The notes beneath the pieces are model-generated. The model had not been told where the DNA came from, did no database searches, and was given only the letters and a program-made list of their open reading frames with translations. A program made the position numbers and the translations under genes. A DNA stretch of 64,000 nucleotides from Chitinophaga sp. H8 (GTDB lineage: Bacteria; Bacteroidota; Bacteroidia; Chitinophagales; Chitinophagaceae). The first letter of the stretch is position 1; each line of letters begins with the position of its first letter. The DNA lies in NCBI RefSeq assembly GCF_040567655.1, contig NZ_JBEXAC010000001.1:186001-250000 (forward strand), given 5' to 3'. Below are positions 45,885-55,158 of the stretch, piece by piece.

Positions 45885-47129
45885 TTAAAAAATAGTGATC
45901 CCTGCATTCCAGCCAAACCAGGCGGTGGTATTATCCCATAATTTGAATACGTGATAGTTGCTGGAAACGGGATGCAGTTTGTATCCTGTAGTAGCCACAT
46001 CCTGATCGGAATGCAGTACGGAGAAGGCTGGTCCTGCAAATACAGAAACATACTTACCCAGTTTTACATGTACATTGGCCTGTATGCGGTTGAGTGTATT
46101 CTCAAACGTCCATGTGCCGGTATAAAGGTATTGGGAGGTGAGCTCCGGGTTAAGTGTAAACATTTTACTTTTACCTAATGAAAATTCCTTTCCGATACCT
46201 GCACCAAAGGAGTACATTTTTTTATCGTTACTGAAGTTGGCGCCACTCAGCAGTATCCCGTATATTCTGGGAGTGCCGGATTTGAAAGCCACATTGGTAT
46301 TCATCATTTCATTCGCGTATACAGCTACCCGGTAAAATGATTGCGGAGAAATGTTAATCAGTCCGATGCTATAGCCGGAAGTACTATCTGCAATATTGAC
46401 AAGGCCTATCTGCACGCCTTTTAAATTTTTTGCGTAGTTGACGATACCTGCTATCTGCACGCCATTTACTTCTTTCCGGGCCACGCTGGCAATACCGCTG
46501 ATCTGGATACCTTTCACTGGTCCGTTAACAATATTGGTGATCCCTGCCACCTGTGTACCGTTTAAGCTGTCTGTTAGCTGGTTGTATACCCCGGTGATCT
46601 GTATGCCGGTAAGCGGGCCTTTGGCGATGTTTGCCACACCACTTATTTGCGCACCATTTACAGATTGTTGCACCTCATTAAAAACGCCAGCTACTTGTAC
46701 CCCTTTCACCGGCCCACCTACCAGGTTAGTGATACCAGCTAATTGTACTGCTGTCATGGATTGTTGTACGCGATTAAAAATCCCTGCTATCTGGAACCCC
46801 TGCACACGGCCACCCACCTGGTTAAAGATGCCGGCGATCTGTGCGGATTGTACATGCTGACGGTTAATATTGAAGATAGTGCCCAGCTCAAACCCGTCTA
46901 CACCACCGTTATCACCACCTATTACATTAAAGGAAAAATGATTGGTACTGCCCGGCGCATATTTGCCATTGGTACCTATTCCGGGCACGAAGGAAACCTG
47001 TCCGGGCATGTTACGGTTTATACCGGTAGTATCATTTGAGGGAAGGGTAATGGAAGTGGCGGTGGCAGTATTGGCTATCTGTGTTAATAAAAAGGACGCT
47101 GCCAGGAGCTTCATCTTCAAGAGTGTCAT
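45885..47129 (-). CDS. Outer-membrane surface-repeat protein (LA_2272-like repeats)
   Basis: About 414 residues from ATG 47129; the TTG at 47159 is not favoured. A signal peptide (MKLLAASFLLTQIANTATA) is followed by a run of about 22-residue repeats of the form VQIAGIFN...GxVxG (for example FQIAGIFNRVQQSMTAVQLA). The last about 150 residues look like an outer-membrane barrel and end in WFGWNAGITIF, with a terminal Phe. It is a close paralogue of the repeat and barrel part of the next gene upstream. The repeats probably fold as a beta-solenoid. The binding partner is unknown. Confidence 0.82.
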   Translation of the reverse strand: MTLLKMKLLAASFLLTQIANTATATSITLPSNDTTGINRNMPGQVSFVPGIGTNGKYAPGSTNHFSFNVIGGDNGGVDGFELGTIFNINRQHVQSAQIAGIFNQVGGRVQGFQIAGIFNRVQQSMTAVQLAGITNLVGGPVKGVQVAGVFNEVQQSVNGAQISGVANIAKGPLTGIQITGVYNQLTDSLNGTQVAGITNIVNGPVKGIQISGIASVARKEVNGVQIAGIVNYAKNLKGVQIGLVNIADSTSGYSIGLINISPQSFYRVAVYANEMMNTNVAFKSGTPRIYGILLSGANFSNDKKMYSFGAGIGKEFSLGKSKMFTLNPELTSQYLYTGTWTFENTLNRIQANVHVKLGKYVSVFAGPAFSVLHSDQDVATTGYKLHPVSSNYHVFKLWDNTTAWFGWNAGITIF

Positions 47130-47208
47130 GATTGTTTGTTTGAAAGTATGACGACTCAATAAAGCCTTACCCCTATGTGGTTGTTAAATTTACCTTATTA
47201 AAAAAACG

Positions 47209-49143
47209 TCAGAAGAAGCTGATACCAACATTCCAACCTATCCAGAGCCTGGCATCATTGATTGAAATAGCTGGATAATTTGGGCCTGGGATATGATACT
47301 TGTAATCCTTTACCGGTGCAGGTAATTCCTGTGAGTAAAAAGCAATGGAAGGGCCTGTAAACAAGGAGACCATCCTGTTCAGTTTTAAATGCAGGTTGGG
47401 CTCCAGACGGGACATGGCAGTAATATGCCCCCAGTCGCCCAGGTAAAGGGATTGAGAGGTGAATTCTGTAGTAAGCTCCAGCTTTTGGGACAGGGAAAAT
47501 GCTTTCCCTATACCAAATCCAAAAGCGTATGCTTTATGATGTGCACTGACGGTCATACCAGCAGTTAAAATACTGTACAGTTTGCTGCTGCCGGTTTTGA
47601 TAGCTACATTGAGTGGCAATACTTCATTGGCGGAAATAACTAATTTATGATAGCCTCCTTTTTTTATAATGTTAATCAGTCCGATGCTATAACCGGAAGA
47701 GCTATCTGCAATATTGACCAGCCCCAATTGCACCCCGCTGAGTTTTTTTGTATAATTAAATAATAGGCCCGTTTGTACTTTTTTAGTTTCACCTTTATTG
47801 ATATTGCCTAACCCGGCCAGCTGCCAGCCATCGGCACCTTTACGGGCAATATTGAATGCAGCTGCAATCTGTACACCTTCCATAGTGCCGTCGGTTTGAT
47901 TATAGATGCCTGCAATTTGTGCGCCATTCAGGTTTTCTTTCGTTACGTTGATAAATCCGGAAGTCTGTGCTCCTTCCATGTGGCCATTTACCTGGTTATA
48001 GATACCTCCCACCTGTGCGCCTTTTATATCACCTTTTATCCGGTTAATAAATCCTGAAATTTGCACACCTTCGAGAGAAGTGCCTGTTTTATTATATATA
48101 CCTCCTACTTGTGCCCCTATAAAGGGGCCTTTTACCAGGTTGCTAAAGCCACTGATCTGTACCCCTTCCACACCCTGGATAGAATCCAGTACATTGTTAT
48201 GTAACCCGCCTACCTGTACGCCTTTAAAGCGGCCACCTACCACATTAAAACCGCCCGCCACCTGCACATACTGCACGTCCTTTTTGTCAATGTTAAATAT
48301 GGTACCTATCTCTACGCCGTCCAGTCCTGCGGTGTAGCCACCAATCATATTCAGCGAAAATTTATTGATCACCTGTGCCCCCAGTTTACCGTGGGAACCC
48401 AGTCCGGGTGTTACGGATGTTTGTACCGGTTGTTCTGTGAAAAACTTACTCAGGTTTAAACTCTGCATCCGCTGGCGGGATGAGAGGAACAGCCTGCCCA
48501 GCCATGTTTTTTCTACCTGTGAATATTGGGTGATGACTACCGGCGTAAGCGTAATGGATTTTGCCGGTAAAATAGCTATACTGATTTCCTGATCATACCC
48601 TGGTTTGATGATCAGAGATGTATCGGTATAGAGATCTTTACTTACCGTGATCATAGCGGAGGGGTAGCGTTCTTTATCTTTCAACCGTAGCCGGAAATAC
48701 CCCTGTTCGTTGGTAAGTGTGGATATCAGCTGATGTTTTTCGTATACACTGGCGTTAGCAATACGTTGCCCGCTGCCCTTATCCACTACATAGCCATATA
48801 TCGCGTATTGCTGGCCTACGGCATTGCGTTGCAGGATGATATAATTACCCGTTTCTTTATACTGGTAATTACCTTCCAGCAGCAGATCCAGTACCTGTTT
48901 TACCGTTTGGTTATTAGCAGAGATGCTGACCAGGCTATCCGCCTTGATAATATTATTGTTATAGGAAAAGTAAAAGCCTCCTTTCTGGCTGATGAGTTTC
49001 AGTACATCCGGCAATGGTTGCCGGTTTACCTCTATAGAAATAGGTTTGCCCAAAATGTGTTGGGCATAGCTGCAGTAGGAAGAAAATAAAATAAATGCTA
49101 CAATAGGGAAGCATGCTTTTAGCAAGCCGGCTGTTAAACGCAT
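47209..49143 (-). CDS. STN-domain surface-repeat protein (putative non-TonB transducer)
   Basis: A 644-residue protein. A signal peptide (CFPIVAFILFSSYCSYAQ) is followed by an STN domain (about 30-105: IEVNRQPLPDVLKLISQKGG) and a carboxypeptidase-regulatory-like domain (YGYVVDKGSGQRIANASV). A run of VQISGFxN/AQVGGIYN repeats and a barrel-like C-terminus ending in WIGWNVGISFF complete it. STN domains in TonB-dependent transducers touch FecR, and a FecR gene lies 17 bases upstream. Yet no TonB plug or 22-strand barrel is present. It looks like a transducer in which the receptor has been replaced by a repeat protein. Confidence 0.85.
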   Translation of the reverse strand: MRLTAGLLKACFPIVAFILFSSYCSYAQHILGKPISIEVNRQPLPDVLKLISQKGGFYFSYNNNIIKADSLVSISANNQTVKQVLDLLLEGNYQYKETGNYIILQRNAVGQQYAIYGYVVDKGSGQRIANASVYEKHQLISTLTNEQGYFRLRLKDKERYPSAMITVSKDLYTDTSLIIKPGYDQEISIAILPAKSITLTPVVITQYSQVEKTWLGRLFLSSRQRMQSLNLSKFFTEQPVQTSVTPGLGSHGKLGAQVINKFSLNMIGGYTAGLDGVEIGTIFNIDKKDVQYVQVAGGFNVVGGRFKGVQVGGLHNNVLDSIQGVEGVQISGFSNLVKGPFIGAQVGGIYNKTGTSLEGVQISGFINRIKGDIKGAQVGGIYNQVNGHMEGAQTSGFINVTKENLNGAQIAGIYNQTDGTMEGVQIAAAFNIARKGADGWQLAGLGNINKGETKKVQTGLLFNYTKKLSGVQLGLVNIADSSSGYSIGLINIIKKGGYHKLVISANEVLPLNVAIKTGSSKLYSILTAGMTVSAHHKAYAFGFGIGKAFSLSQKLELTTEFTSQSLYLGDWGHITAMSRLEPNLHLKLNRMVSLFTGPSIAFYSQELPAPVKDYKYHIPGPNYPAISINDARLWIGWNVGISFF

Positions 49144-49160
49144 AATGGAAGTTACGACAG

Positions 49161-50138
49161 TTATTTCAAAATTATTTGCTGACCATGGTGTTCTATCTGG
49201 ATGTTGTAAGTTTCAAATGTTTTGCTGATCAGGTTTAATATGGTGTCCAATGATTCGTTATTGAAGGTGGTATTGATGGGTAATGCTTTCAATTTATCAT
49301 TTGCAATAACAATATCTGCATTATAGGCTTCATTCAGAATTTCCACCAGCCTGGATAAGGGTGTCCCATTACAAACCAGTGTATTGGTGCGGTAGTAATT
49401 ATACAGTTCATCTGTATTTTCTTGTTTTACCGGTGTTTGCTCATCTTTCAGGATAGTTGTTTTTTCATGCTGACGGAGTTGGATCGCATGATTTTTCCTG
49501 GCCACTTCCACGACACCGGTTTCTACAATTACTTCCGTTTTTTCTGCTGAGCTTTTCACATTAAAGGAGGTACCCAGTACCTTAATGGTTACATCATTAG
49601 TATGAATGATAAAGGGTTTGCTTTCATCGTGTGCGATATCAAAGAATGCTTCTCCTTCCAATGTGATGCTCCGGGTATTGCCGGTAAATTTTTTAGGGTA
49701 GGAAAAAGTAGCATGTTTATTTAAAGTAACGACAGAGCCATCGGGAAGTGTGTCTTTCACTACTTTATCATTTGAATAAATGGTAGCATATAATGAAGCG
49801 TCGGTAGCAGGGGACAGCATTGTCCAGGCCAGCCAGGCGGCGCCCACAATTACCAGGATCACCGCCGCCATGCGCAGCCAGGCCATGCGCCGGTACATGG
49901 GAGTAACGGTAGCGGAGGTAGCCGGTCCGTGCTGCAGGCGTTGCTGCATACGTACCCAGGCATCGTTTTCGTTTACGGTGCTTTTGGCTGCCAGCTGGAG
50001 GCTCTCTTCCCAGATGAGTTTAAAATGGGCATAATAATGCCGGTTGGCGGCATCTTCGGCCAGCCAGGCTGCTACCTGCCTGTTTTCCTCGCTGGTAGCT
50101 TCTCCTATAAGGTGCTTCACTAACAGGTCATCGTTCAT
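49161..50138 (-). CDS. FecR-family anti-sigma factor
   Basis: A 325-residue protein from ATG 50138; the TTG at 50159 is not favoured. The N-terminal sigma-binding part (LVKHLIGEATSEENRQVAAW) is followed by one membrane helix (AAVILVIVGAAWLAWTML), the FecR domain (LPDGSVVTLNKHATFSYP; LEGEAFFDI; LGTSFNVKS) and a C-terminal STN/DUF4974-like end. It should control the sigma factor encoded just upstream and receive input from the STN-repeat protein downstream. Confidence 0.93.
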   Translation of the reverse strand: MNDDLLVKHLIGEATSEENRQVAAWLAEDAANRHYYAHFKLIWEESLQLAAKSTVNENDAWVRMQQRLQHGPATSATVTPMYRRMAWLRMAAVILVIVGAAWLAWTMLSPATDASLYATIYSNDKVVKDTLPDGSVVTLNKHATFSYPKKFTGNTRSITLEGEAFFDIAHDESKPFIIHTNDVTIKVLGTSFNVKSSAEKTEVIVETGVVEVARKNHAIQLRQHEKTTILKDEQTPVKQENTDELYNYYRTNTLVCNGTPLSRLVEILNEAYNADIVIANDKLKALPINTTFNNESLDTILNLISKTFETYNIQIEHHGQQIILK

Positions 50139-50169
50139 ATCTTGTAGATGTTCTTTCAATCCGCTGCGT

Positions 50170-50793
50170 TTAGAAGTGAAGGAATGAAAATGCCACCAAT
50201 GGCAAAAAGTTAATCAGTTTCAGCCGCATCAGTTTCAGGGCTTTCCCCATTTGATTCTCTACCGTTTTAACAGAGATGCCCAGTTGATTGGCTATTTCCT
50301 GGTATTTCAGTTCTTCAAATCTGCTCATCTGGAAAATGGTTCTGCATTGCTGCGGTAACTCATTCAATGCATGGTGCAGTTTCTTTTCCAATTCACCCAA
50401 CAACAGCTTGCGGGCAGTGTTGTTGGTATCCGTTTCGTGTTTTGAATGATGCATAGTGTAGGTTTGATGAGCTGCCTTTGCTTTCTGCCTTTTCAGATAG
50501 TCCATGCTTTCATTGTGTACTGACCTGTATAGGTAAGACTTTAACGAGGTATGTACATTGATCTGCTCCCTTTTCTCCCATATTTTGCAGAATACATTTT
50601 GCACCATCTCTTCTGCAGCTACTTCATCCCTTAAAATGGTGCAGGCATAGGCGTGCAGGCTCTTGAAGTAGGTTTTAAACGCCTCCTCAAAGGCTGCTTC
50701 GCTGCCCTCGGCCAGTAATGTGATAGTACGACTGTCAGTTAATTCCACTGTTACCGGATAAAAATTTGGTGCAAAGATAACTGCTTCTGCCAA
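50170..50793 (-). CDS. RNA polymerase ECF sigma-70 factor
   Basis: ECF sigma factor with region 2 (EEMVQNVFCKIWEKREQINV) and region 4 (LPQQCRTIFQMSRFEELKYQ; LGISVKTVENQMGKALKLMR). The start is uncertain: the frame opens with TTG at 50793, there is no ATG before residue 80, and a GTG at 50748 would give VELTDSRTITLLAEG at the N-terminus. It heads the FecR/STN-repeat/repeat/protease unit. Confidence 0.92.
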   Translation of the reverse strand: MAEAVIFAPNFYPVTVELTDSRTITLLAEGSEAAFEEAFKTYFKSLHAYACTILRDEVAAEEMVQNVFCKIWEKREQINVHTSLKSYLYRSVHNESMDYLKRQKAKAAHQTYTMHHSKHETDTNNTARKLLLGELEKKLHHALNELPQQCRTIFQMSRFEELKYQEIANQLGISVKTVENQMGKALKLMRLKLINFLPLVAFSFLHF

Positions 50794-50983
50794 ATGCTAT
50801 TTTTTAAATATGACTGTTGGTGGCCCATTTACCCCTACGGATTTTTAAAATATTTTTCAAGGGATAGCTGTAATTTCTTAAATTATTGATAATAAATTAG
50901 TTGAGAGGTGACTCTTGTGTTTGAAAAGGGAACAATTAATACCGTGGTCCGGCACTTTTTAGTTAGTTTTAAAAGAAAAACAT

Positions 50984-52480
50984 ATGGACGCAAAGCGACA
51001 GGAGGTGGATATAATTTTGATAGGTGCGGGTATCATGAGTGCCACACTTGGCATGTTATTAAAGGAGCTGCAGCCGGATTGTACGATCGCGATATATGAG
51101 CGGCTGGAAGTAGCGGCGGCAGAAAGTTCTGATGCCTGGAATAATGCGGGTACAGGGCATTCTGCTTTTTGTGAGCTGAATTATACACCGGAACAACCCG
51201 ATGGCACTGTAGATATCAATAAAGCGGTGAAAATTGCAGAGTCTTTTGAGATATCCAAACAATTCTGGGCTTACCTGATTGAGCAGCAACGGATAAAGCT
51301 ACCGGATACTTTTATCCAAAGTGTACCACATATGAGTTTTGTATGGGGAGATGAAAATGTTGCTTTCCTGAAGGAACGTTATGAAGCGCTTCGTCAATGT
51401 TACCTGTTTCAGGATATGGAGTATACGGAAGATACTGCACAGATGGAGCAGTGGATGCCATTGGTAATGGAAGGACGGGGCAAGGGCGAAAAGCTGGCGG
51501 CTACCCGGATGGCATTAGGTACCGATGTCAACTTTGGGGCATTGACGCGGTCGATGTTTGGCCAGCTGATGGAAATGGAAGGCGTAAGCCTATATTTTAA
51601 CCATGAGGTGAAGGATTTTAGTAGGGATCCGGAGAAAGGATGGCTGGTAAAAGTAAAAAATCTGTTTACCGAAGATAAGGAATGGGTAAAAGGTCGTTTT
51701 GTTTTTATTGGTGCGGGCGGAGGGTCCTTACCACTATTGGAAAAGGCGGATATTCCTGAAGGTTGGGGATATGGAGGATTCCCGGTTAGCGGGCAATGGT
51801 TAAAATGTACTAACCGGGCAGTGATCGAAAAGCACCACGCCAAAGTATATGGGAAAGCTACGGTAGGTGCACCGCCTATGTCTGTACCACATCTGGATAC
51901 CCGGTTTATTAAGGGGGAAAAGGAATTACTTTTCGGTCCGTATGCGGGTTTTTCCACCCGGTTTCTGAAAAGCGGCTCTCTTATGGACCTGCCTTTGTCT
52001 GTTAAGATCAATAATATACGGCCTATGCTGGCAGCAGGACTGGATAATATGGCACTTACAAAATACCTGATTGAACAGGTCCGGCAGTCGCCTGAAGACC
52101 GGCTCACGGCACTCCGTGCTTATATGCCCACGGCGGTAATGGCGGATTGGGAATTGGAAATTGCGGGTCAGCGGGTACAGGTGATCAAAAAAGATGCGGA
52201 AAAGGGGGGAATACTTGAATTTGGAACCGAAGTGGTCAGTGCTGCAGATGGCAGTATAGCGGCCTTGTTGGGCGCCTCTCCCGGGGCCTCTACAGCAGTG
52301 TCTATCATGCTGCAATTGCTGCAGGTGTGTTTTAAGGACCAGATGGCTTCCGCAGCCTGGCAGGCTCGCTTAAAAGAAATGATCCCTTCTTTTGGAAACG
52401 CGCTGGCCGAAAATAAAGTGCTGTGTGACCGTACCCGTGCATGGACCAGTAAGGTACTTGGTTTGAAAATCCCCGAATAA
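50984..52480 (+). CDS. mqo: Malate:quinone oxidoreductase
   Basis: A 498-residue FAD enzyme. The Rossmann motif IILIGAGIMSATLGMLL is at the N-terminus. ESSDAWNNAGTGHSAFCELN is the diagnostic Mqo stretch. Conserved downstream blocks include FPVSGQWLKCTN, GAPPMSVPHLDTR and LLGASPGASTAVSIM. It oxidises malate to oxaloacetate and passes electrons to the quinone pool at the inner membrane face. It converges with the PAS kinase gene, 16 bases apart. Confidence 0.97.
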   Translation: MDAKRQEVDIILIGAGIMSATLGMLLKELQPDCTIAIYERLEVAAAESSDAWNNAGTGHSAFCELNYTPEQPDGTVDINKAVKIAESFEISKQFWAYLIEQQRIKLPDTFIQSVPHMSFVWGDENVAFLKERYEALRQCYLFQDMEYTEDTAQMEQWMPLVMEGRGKGEKLAATRMALGTDVNFGALTRSMFGQLMEMEGVSLYFNHEVKDFSRDPEKGWLVKVKNLFTEDKEWVKGRFVFIGAGGGSLPLLEKADIPEGWGYGGFPVSGQWLKCTNRAVIEKHHAKVYGKATVGAPPMSVPHLDTRFIKGEKELLFGPYAGFSTRFLKSGSLMDLPLSVKINNIRPMLAAGLDNMALTKYLIEQVRQSPEDRLTALRAYMPTAVMADWELEIAGQRVQVIKKDAEKGGILEFGTEVVSAADGSIAALLGASPGASTAVSIMLQLLQVCFKDQMASAAWQARLKEMIPSFGNALAENKVLCDRTRAWTSKVLGLKIPE

Positions 52481-52496
52481 ACTAACAGGACCGCAG

Positions 52497-54545
52497 CTAT
52501 GCGTTGTAAGGTGTGGTGGGTATAAATATGCTAAAAGTGGCGCCGGCTCCTAATTCACTTTTGGCTGAAATGATACCGTGGTGGTTTTCCACGATCTTCT
52601 TACATAATGCCAGCCCAATACCCGTACCACTAAAAGCCTGGTGGGTATTCAACCGTTGAAAGATGCTGAAAATCTGTTCTGCATATTGCGGGGAAAAGCC
52701 AATACCGTTGTCTTTAAAAATAATTCCTGTAAAGTATTCATCCTTTTTATTGATCGGCACATAACCCGGAATTTGTGTGGCGGGGTATAAGCCGGTAGAG
52801 ATTGTAATTTCAGGATCGGAAATACAGAACTTCAGGGAATTGCCGATAAGGTTTCTGAAGAGCTGGTTCAGTTGTAAGGGATTCCCCTTAATTACGGGGA
52901 GTGTATCATAGCGGATCACTGCTTTTTTCTGATCTATCATGACCTCAAATTCTGCCAGTACATCTTTTACGATCAGATTCAGATCAGTACTAACGAAGGG
53001 AGTTTCCACTGCAGAAAGGCGGGAATATTCCAGTACATCCCGGATGAGCCTGGACATGCGTTGGGCAGAAGAAGTTACCTTGTTAAAATAGTGTTGCAGG
53101 GAATCTTCTAAAGGCAACTTATTCTGGATCAGCTCTGAAAATACCTGTATTTTACGAAGGGGTTCCTGAAGATCATGGCTGGCAATGTAGGCAAACTGTT
53201 CCAGTGCGTGATTAGATTTTTTCAATTGCTCATTCATCGCTGTAAGCTCTTTGGTACGGAGCAGTACCATATTCTCCAGTCTTTCTTTTGCCATTTTTTC
53301 ATCCGTAATATCCAGTATGGTACCTAAGTATTTCTCCGCAATATGATGTGCATCAAAATGTACTTTTCCCTGAATGGCGATCCACCGGATATCGTTATCA
53401 TCATACCGGTGGATACGGCATTGTATATCAAATTTTCCGGCATTGACAGGGTTGGTAAGTTGCCTGATCTTTTGGAGTACCCTATCGAGGTCAGCAGGAT
53501 AAAGCAATTTTATTAACAGGGATTTATCCATAGGAATACCTGCAGGTATCCCCCATATCTTTCTGCTTTCTTCAGAGCAACCTAATGTGTGATTATAAGC
53601 ATCATATTCCCAGGTGCCAAGTTTGGTGGATTCTACTGCCATTCTTAGCCGCTCTTCTTCATCACGCAGGGATCGTTCTGCATTTCTTTGTGCGGTAATA
53701 TCCCGTGCAATCTTTGACGCACCCAGTATATTGCCATACTTGTCTTTGATGGGAGAAATGGTGAGAGAAATATCGAGTAAACGATGATCTTTCGTGATGC
53801 GTTTTGTTTCAAAATGGTCTACTCTTTCCCCTCTTTTAAGGCGCTCTATGATAGCAGGTTCCTCATTCTGGCGGTCGGCCGGAATTAGCTTATTGATAGG
53901 CTGGCCAATCATTTCCTGCGCTGTGTATCCAAATATTCTTTGGGCGCCAATGTTCCAACTAGTAATAATGCCTTCCAGCGTTTTACTGATAATAGCATCG
54001 TCCGAAGAGGATACAATCGCCGCGTGATTGGCGAGTTTCTCTTCATTCTGTTTACGTGTAGTGATATCTATCAGCAAATTTACGGCACCGGTCATTGTTC
54101 CGGTACTATCAAAAACAGGTTGAGGAAACGGATTGACAAATACGCGCATACCATCTGGGCGTTCAATAATAATTTCTTCACCGGGGATAGGCCGTCCTTC
54201 TTTTAGCGTTCTGGCCATAGGACAATCATCCAGTGGTAATCGGGTGCCATTGGGGCGATAAATTCTGGCAGAGCCGCACCACATATCTTTACCTAATTCC
54301 GGGGTTCTCCCCCAGAGCAGGGTGGCTGCGAGATTAAAAAAAGTGATCTTTCCTGCCATATCGCAGGTATATACAGCCACCGGGAGGTGTTGCAGTAACT
54401 GTTTATAATGAGACTCATTGTGTTGAATTAGTTCCCCTATTTGCGGCAGTGGTGTATCTGCTGTGAATGGGGGAATGCTTTCATACTGATTCGTTGTTTG
54501 ATCATTCATGGGAACATCTGTCCCGGTCTTCTGCGCTGGATTCAT
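52497..54545 (-). CDS. Soluble multi-PAS sensor histidine kinase
   Basis: A 682-residue kinase without membrane helices. Three PAS/PAC units are recognisable: about 50-165, with LPVAVYTCDMAGKITFFN; about 170-290, with SSDDAIISKTLEGIITSWNI; and about 300-425. A HisKA box follows with the phospho-acceptor His in FAYIASHDLQEPLRKI. The HATPase domain has LFRNLIGNSLKF, FKDNGIGFSP and FSGTGIGLALCKK. It resembles bacteriophytochrome-type soluble kinases, though no GAF or PHY domain is seen. No response regulator is adjacent. Confidence 0.93.
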   Translation of the reverse strand: MNPAQKTGTDVPMNDQTTNQYESIPPFTADTPLPQIGELIQHNESHYKQLLQHLPVAVYTCDMAGKITFFNLAATLLWGRTPELGKDMWCGSARIYRPNGTRLPLDDCPMARTLKEGRPIPGEEIIIERPDGMRVFVNPFPQPVFDSTGTMTGAVNLLIDITTRKQNEEKLANHAAIVSSSDDAIISKTLEGIITSWNIGAQRIFGYTAQEMIGQPINKLIPADRQNEEPAIIERLKRGERVDHFETKRITKDHRLLDISLTISPIKDKYGNILGASKIARDITAQRNAERSLRDEEERLRMAVESTKLGTWEYDAYNHTLGCSEESRKIWGIPAGIPMDKSLLIKLLYPADLDRVLQKIRQLTNPVNAGKFDIQCRIHRYDDNDIRWIAIQGKVHFDAHHIAEKYLGTILDITDEKMAKERLENMVLLRTKELTAMNEQLKKSNHALEQFAYIASHDLQEPLRKIQVFSELIQNKLPLEDSLQHYFNKVTSSAQRMSRLIRDVLEYSRLSAVETPFVSTDLNLIVKDVLAEFEVMIDQKKAVIRYDTLPVIKGNPLQLNQLFRNLIGNSLKFCISDPEITISTGLYPATQIPGYVPINKKDEYFTGIIFKDNGIGFSPQYAEQIFSIFQRLNTHQAFSGTGIGLALCKKIVENHHGIISAKSELGAGATFSIFIPTTPYNA

Positions 54546-55158
54546 TACTTAACGGCTAATATATTGTATTAAAAAGACCTGTTGTTTCGCTGGAATTATT
54601 GGGACGCATATTTGGTTTATTACATCATGGTCACGTAAATGCTGGTTTGATGCCTGATGTGTATAATCAAAAATCATTCCACTTGAAGGGGATCTGAAGC
54701 GGGATTACCGGCCAGGCATGAGATCGCACGGTGAAAAGTTATTTTGAAAGTTAAAAAATTACAGTTATTTTAGTATTAATGCTATGCCTGATATTCAACC
54801 AAAATAAAGTAGTGCTGCATTGTTCAGCAGAAGGTAATTGTCCGCATTAAATCAATAGCTATTAAATAAATGTTATTTCAGAAAAGTGAACAGGAGCGCA
54901 TACACTATAAAGTGTAAAATTGTGCAGGATCCGCTGAATGAAAAAATGATTCGTGAACTGTGTGAGCCATCTGTCCGCTACCATCATTGTAAATTGTCCT
55001 GATACCGAAAGCAGTAGTAGCCCCAAGCAACTGTGAATCCCCGGCTGCTGAGAAGTAACACTTCATTTTCAATGTGGAGTATGCCTTTGAAATGATCCCA
55101 TCCGCTGCACATCTGCTGCGATCAGAAATTGATTGTCTAATACTTAACAAATACGGGT
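54546..55158. other. Gene-free interval before the second SusC/SusD operon
   Basis: About 610 bases with no supported ORF. It should carry the promoters for the divergent PAS kinase and susC genes. No TAnnTTTG box with a well-spaced TTTG was found, and no sigma/FecR pair accompanies this SusCD locus. Confidence 0.6.

Noticed and set aside
45885..48340. Regularly spaced DNA similarity that could be taken for a CRISPR or satellite array
   Set aside because: The periodicity is that of 22-residue protein repeats inside two open reading frames, with no constant direct repeat or unique spacers.
51409..52107. A 232-codon open frame opposite mqo
   Set aside because: It is antisense to a clearly recognised enzyme and has no motif of its own.
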